Source of the DNA: Bacillus ndiopicus
Lineage (GTDB): Bacteria > Bacillota > Bacilli > Bacillales_A > Planococcaceae
NCBI RefSeq assembly: GCF_000612805.1
Contig: NZ_HG964409.1
Location: 124,001-188,000 of the forward strand
Direction of reading: 5' to 3'
DNA: 64,000 nt
Notes under the pieces: generated by a model
The model's input: only the letters and a program-made list of their open reading frames with translations
The model's database searches: none
What the model was told of the DNA's origin: nothing
Part shown: positions 62,341 to 64,000 of the stretch, in pieces
Numbering within the stretch: the first letter of the stretch is position 1
Layout of the letters: the number at the start of each line of letters is the position of its first letter
Translations under genes and position numbers: made by a program

Positions 62341-62668
62341 TTATCTGCTTTCGCGGGAGGCATGCGGAGGCAACAACGAAACATAATTTTTGAGAGTTGC
62401 AAAAGCATATTGTACCCAATTAATACGTGAGAGGGGAGCACAGTACGTGTGATGATCCACTTATTGTATAGAGGGTTTCGTGGAAGCATCTGTGTAACGG
62501 GTATGAATCTCTCATCCAAGACATTCCGGCTATCGTGTTAACATAAGGAATACAGCTTCCTAAACCGGGTTCTGTTCATTCCATGGATTGTGTGAAGCGA
62601 AACCAGACGAGCGTCTTTCGAACATCTCTCATACAATCCAAGCATATGTTGAGACGAGTTGCTTCTAA
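62341..62668 (+). pseudogene. map: Decayed map (methionine aminopeptidase type I)
   Basis: Short pieces in changing frames follow the order of MetAP-I: ELQKHIVP (62394-62417), QLIRERGAQ (62417-62443), LYRGFRGSICV (62464-62496), ESLIQDIPA (62505-62531), and FHGLCEA then KPDERLSNISHTIQAYVE (62579-62656) to a stop at 62666-62668. These match the family's ELxKHIxPG, FIxxxGAxPSF, GYNGFRGSIC, NEELVHGIP and AKPGNRLTDISHAIQTYVE. The metal-binding DIGA...GYHGDSA block is deleted and the C-terminal 100 residues are gone. Location between adk and infA is exactly that of map in Bacillus. An active copy must exist elsewhere. Confidence 0.88.
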
Positions 62669-62744
62669 ATAACGGAAGAAAACAGTTATAATGATTACCG
62701 GATTAGGTAGTCAGAAATTGCATATAGAAGGGAGACGAGAGTTA

Positions 62745-62963
62745 ATGGCGAAAGATGATGTAATTGAAGTCGAAGGGACAGTTGTTGAGACTTTGCCAAA
62801 CGCGATGTTTAAGGTAGAATTAGAAAATGGGCATGTAGTGCTTGCACATGTATCTGGAAAGATTCGTATGCACTTTATCCGCATTCTACCGGGAGATAAG
62901 GTTACTATTGAGTTATCTCCATATGATTTAACTCGCGGTCGTATCACATACCGTTTTAAATAA
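62745..62963 (+). CDS. infA: Translation initiation factor IF-1
   Basis: 72 aa, S1/OB fold. [20 protein letters not shown] and [15 protein letters not shown] are the complete family pattern. The frame extends to 62691, but that part is leader; GGGAG is 10 nt from ATG 62745. Confidence 0.96.
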   Translation: MAKDDVIEVEGTVVETLPNAMFKVELENGHVVLAHVSGKIRMHFIRILPGDKVTIELSPYDLTRGRITYRFK

Positions 62964-63000
62964 TCTTTTGCACTCCGGACTATTAAGGAGGTTAGGTTAG

Positions 63001-63114
<114 letters not shown>

Positions 63115-63137
63115 TTAATAAGGAGGTGCACACGTAA

Positions 63138-63503
63138 ATGGCACGTATTGCTGGTGTTGATATTCCTCGCGACAAACGCGTTGTAATTTCATTAACTTAT
63201 ATTTACGGTATTGGTAAAACAACTTCACAAAAAGTATTAGCAGCTGCAGGTATTGACGAAAATATCCGCGTTCGCGACTTAACTGAAGATCAATTAAACT
63301 TAATCCGTGAACAATTAGATACATTAAAAGTGGAAGGTGACTTACGTCGCGAAGTTTCACTTAACATTAAACGTCTGATGGAAATCGGTTGTAACCGTGG
63401 TATCCGTCACCGTCGTGGTTTACCTGTTCGTGGTCAAAATACGAAGAACAACGCACGTACGCGTAAAGGTCCTCGTAAAACTGTAGCGAATAAGAAAAAA
63501 TAA
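63138..63503 (+). CDS. rpsM: 30S ribosomal protein S13
   Basis: 121 aa; head protein contacting P-site t[23 protein letters not shown] and [20 protein letters not shown] are typical. AAGGAGGTG precedes ATG. Confidence 0.97.
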   Translation: MARIAGVDIPRDKRVVISLTYIYGIGKTTSQKVLAAAGIDENIRVRDLTEDQLNLIREQLDTLKVEGDLRREVSLNIKRLMEIGCNRGIRHRRGLPVRGQNTKNNARTRKGPRKTVANKKK

Positions 63504-63511
63504 TTAAGTAA

Positions 63512-63919
<408 letters not shown>

Positions 63920-64000
63920 TGGGTGCAGCTTAAAGAGCATATATCTTTAAGTACATCATTTCTTTGTGCAAATGTCTTGTGCAACTTATTATTAAAGTCA

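Overview
The window is 64 kb of a low-GC Gram-positive chromosome, most likely Bacillales and best matched to the Planococcaceae/Caryophanaceae (Lysinibacillus, Solibacillus and relatives). The grounds are the AT-rich code, strong AGGAGG ribosome binding sites, sigma-A promoters, the ctsR-mcsA-mcsB-clpC operon, a T-box, and the standard Bacillus order ctsR > radA > ispD > gltX > cysS > sigH > nusG > rplKAJL > rpoBC > str > S10/spc > adk > infA > rpsMK. The genus is an inference from remembered intergenic repeats. No rRNA, tRNA, CRISPR array, prophage or intact insertion sequence was seen.

Left part (1-6.1 kb) is accessory: the end of an RluF-like pseudouridine synthase, an 870-bp gap with two copies of an imperfect palindrome, an aldehyde dehydrogenase paired with a DUF779 protein, a hotdog acyl-CoA thioesterase, a soluble globin-coupled chemoreceptor (HemAT) and two small membrane proteins. 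From 6.1 to 10.8 kb is the CtsR-controlled protein quality control operon with a clear CtsR operator. Then follow radA, a frameshifted PadR gene where disA lies in Bacillus, yacL and ispD.

Between ispD and ispF sits an iron island: a divergent ferredoxin-NADP reductase and a four-gene siderophore ABC transporter around a Fur box. Then come a long-type serine acetyltransferase, ispF, gltX, a cysteine-type T-box, cysS, mrnC, rlmB, rae1, sigH, rpmG, secE and nusG.

From 29.7 kb on the window is transcription and translation machinery: rplK-rplA with two L1-binding-site look-alikes, rplJ-rplL with an L10 leader and attenuator, an RsmC-like methyltransferase, rpoB and rpoC, the L7Ae-like gene, rpsL, rpsG, fusA and tuf. 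A BceRSAB-type antibiotic sensing and detoxification module (46.0-50.5 kb) is inserted between tuf and rpsJ. The S10-spc-alpha cluster runs from rpsJ to rpsK and leaves the window before rpoA.

Most notable points: (1) a decayed map (methionine aminopeptidase) pseudogene in the adk-infA gap; (2) RpoB with Asn in place of the rifampicin-contact His (E. coli H526); (3) an rpoB leader carrying two tandem hairpins with the same loop but covarying stems, a dispersed repeat and an attenuator-like hairpin; (4) duplicated L1-site mimics before rplK and rplA; (5) a nusG start codon 24 nt from its Shine-Dalgarno with a small hairpin between them; (6) a family of terminators with a shared apical sequence and different stems. 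I did not find a convincing wholly new multi-gene system.
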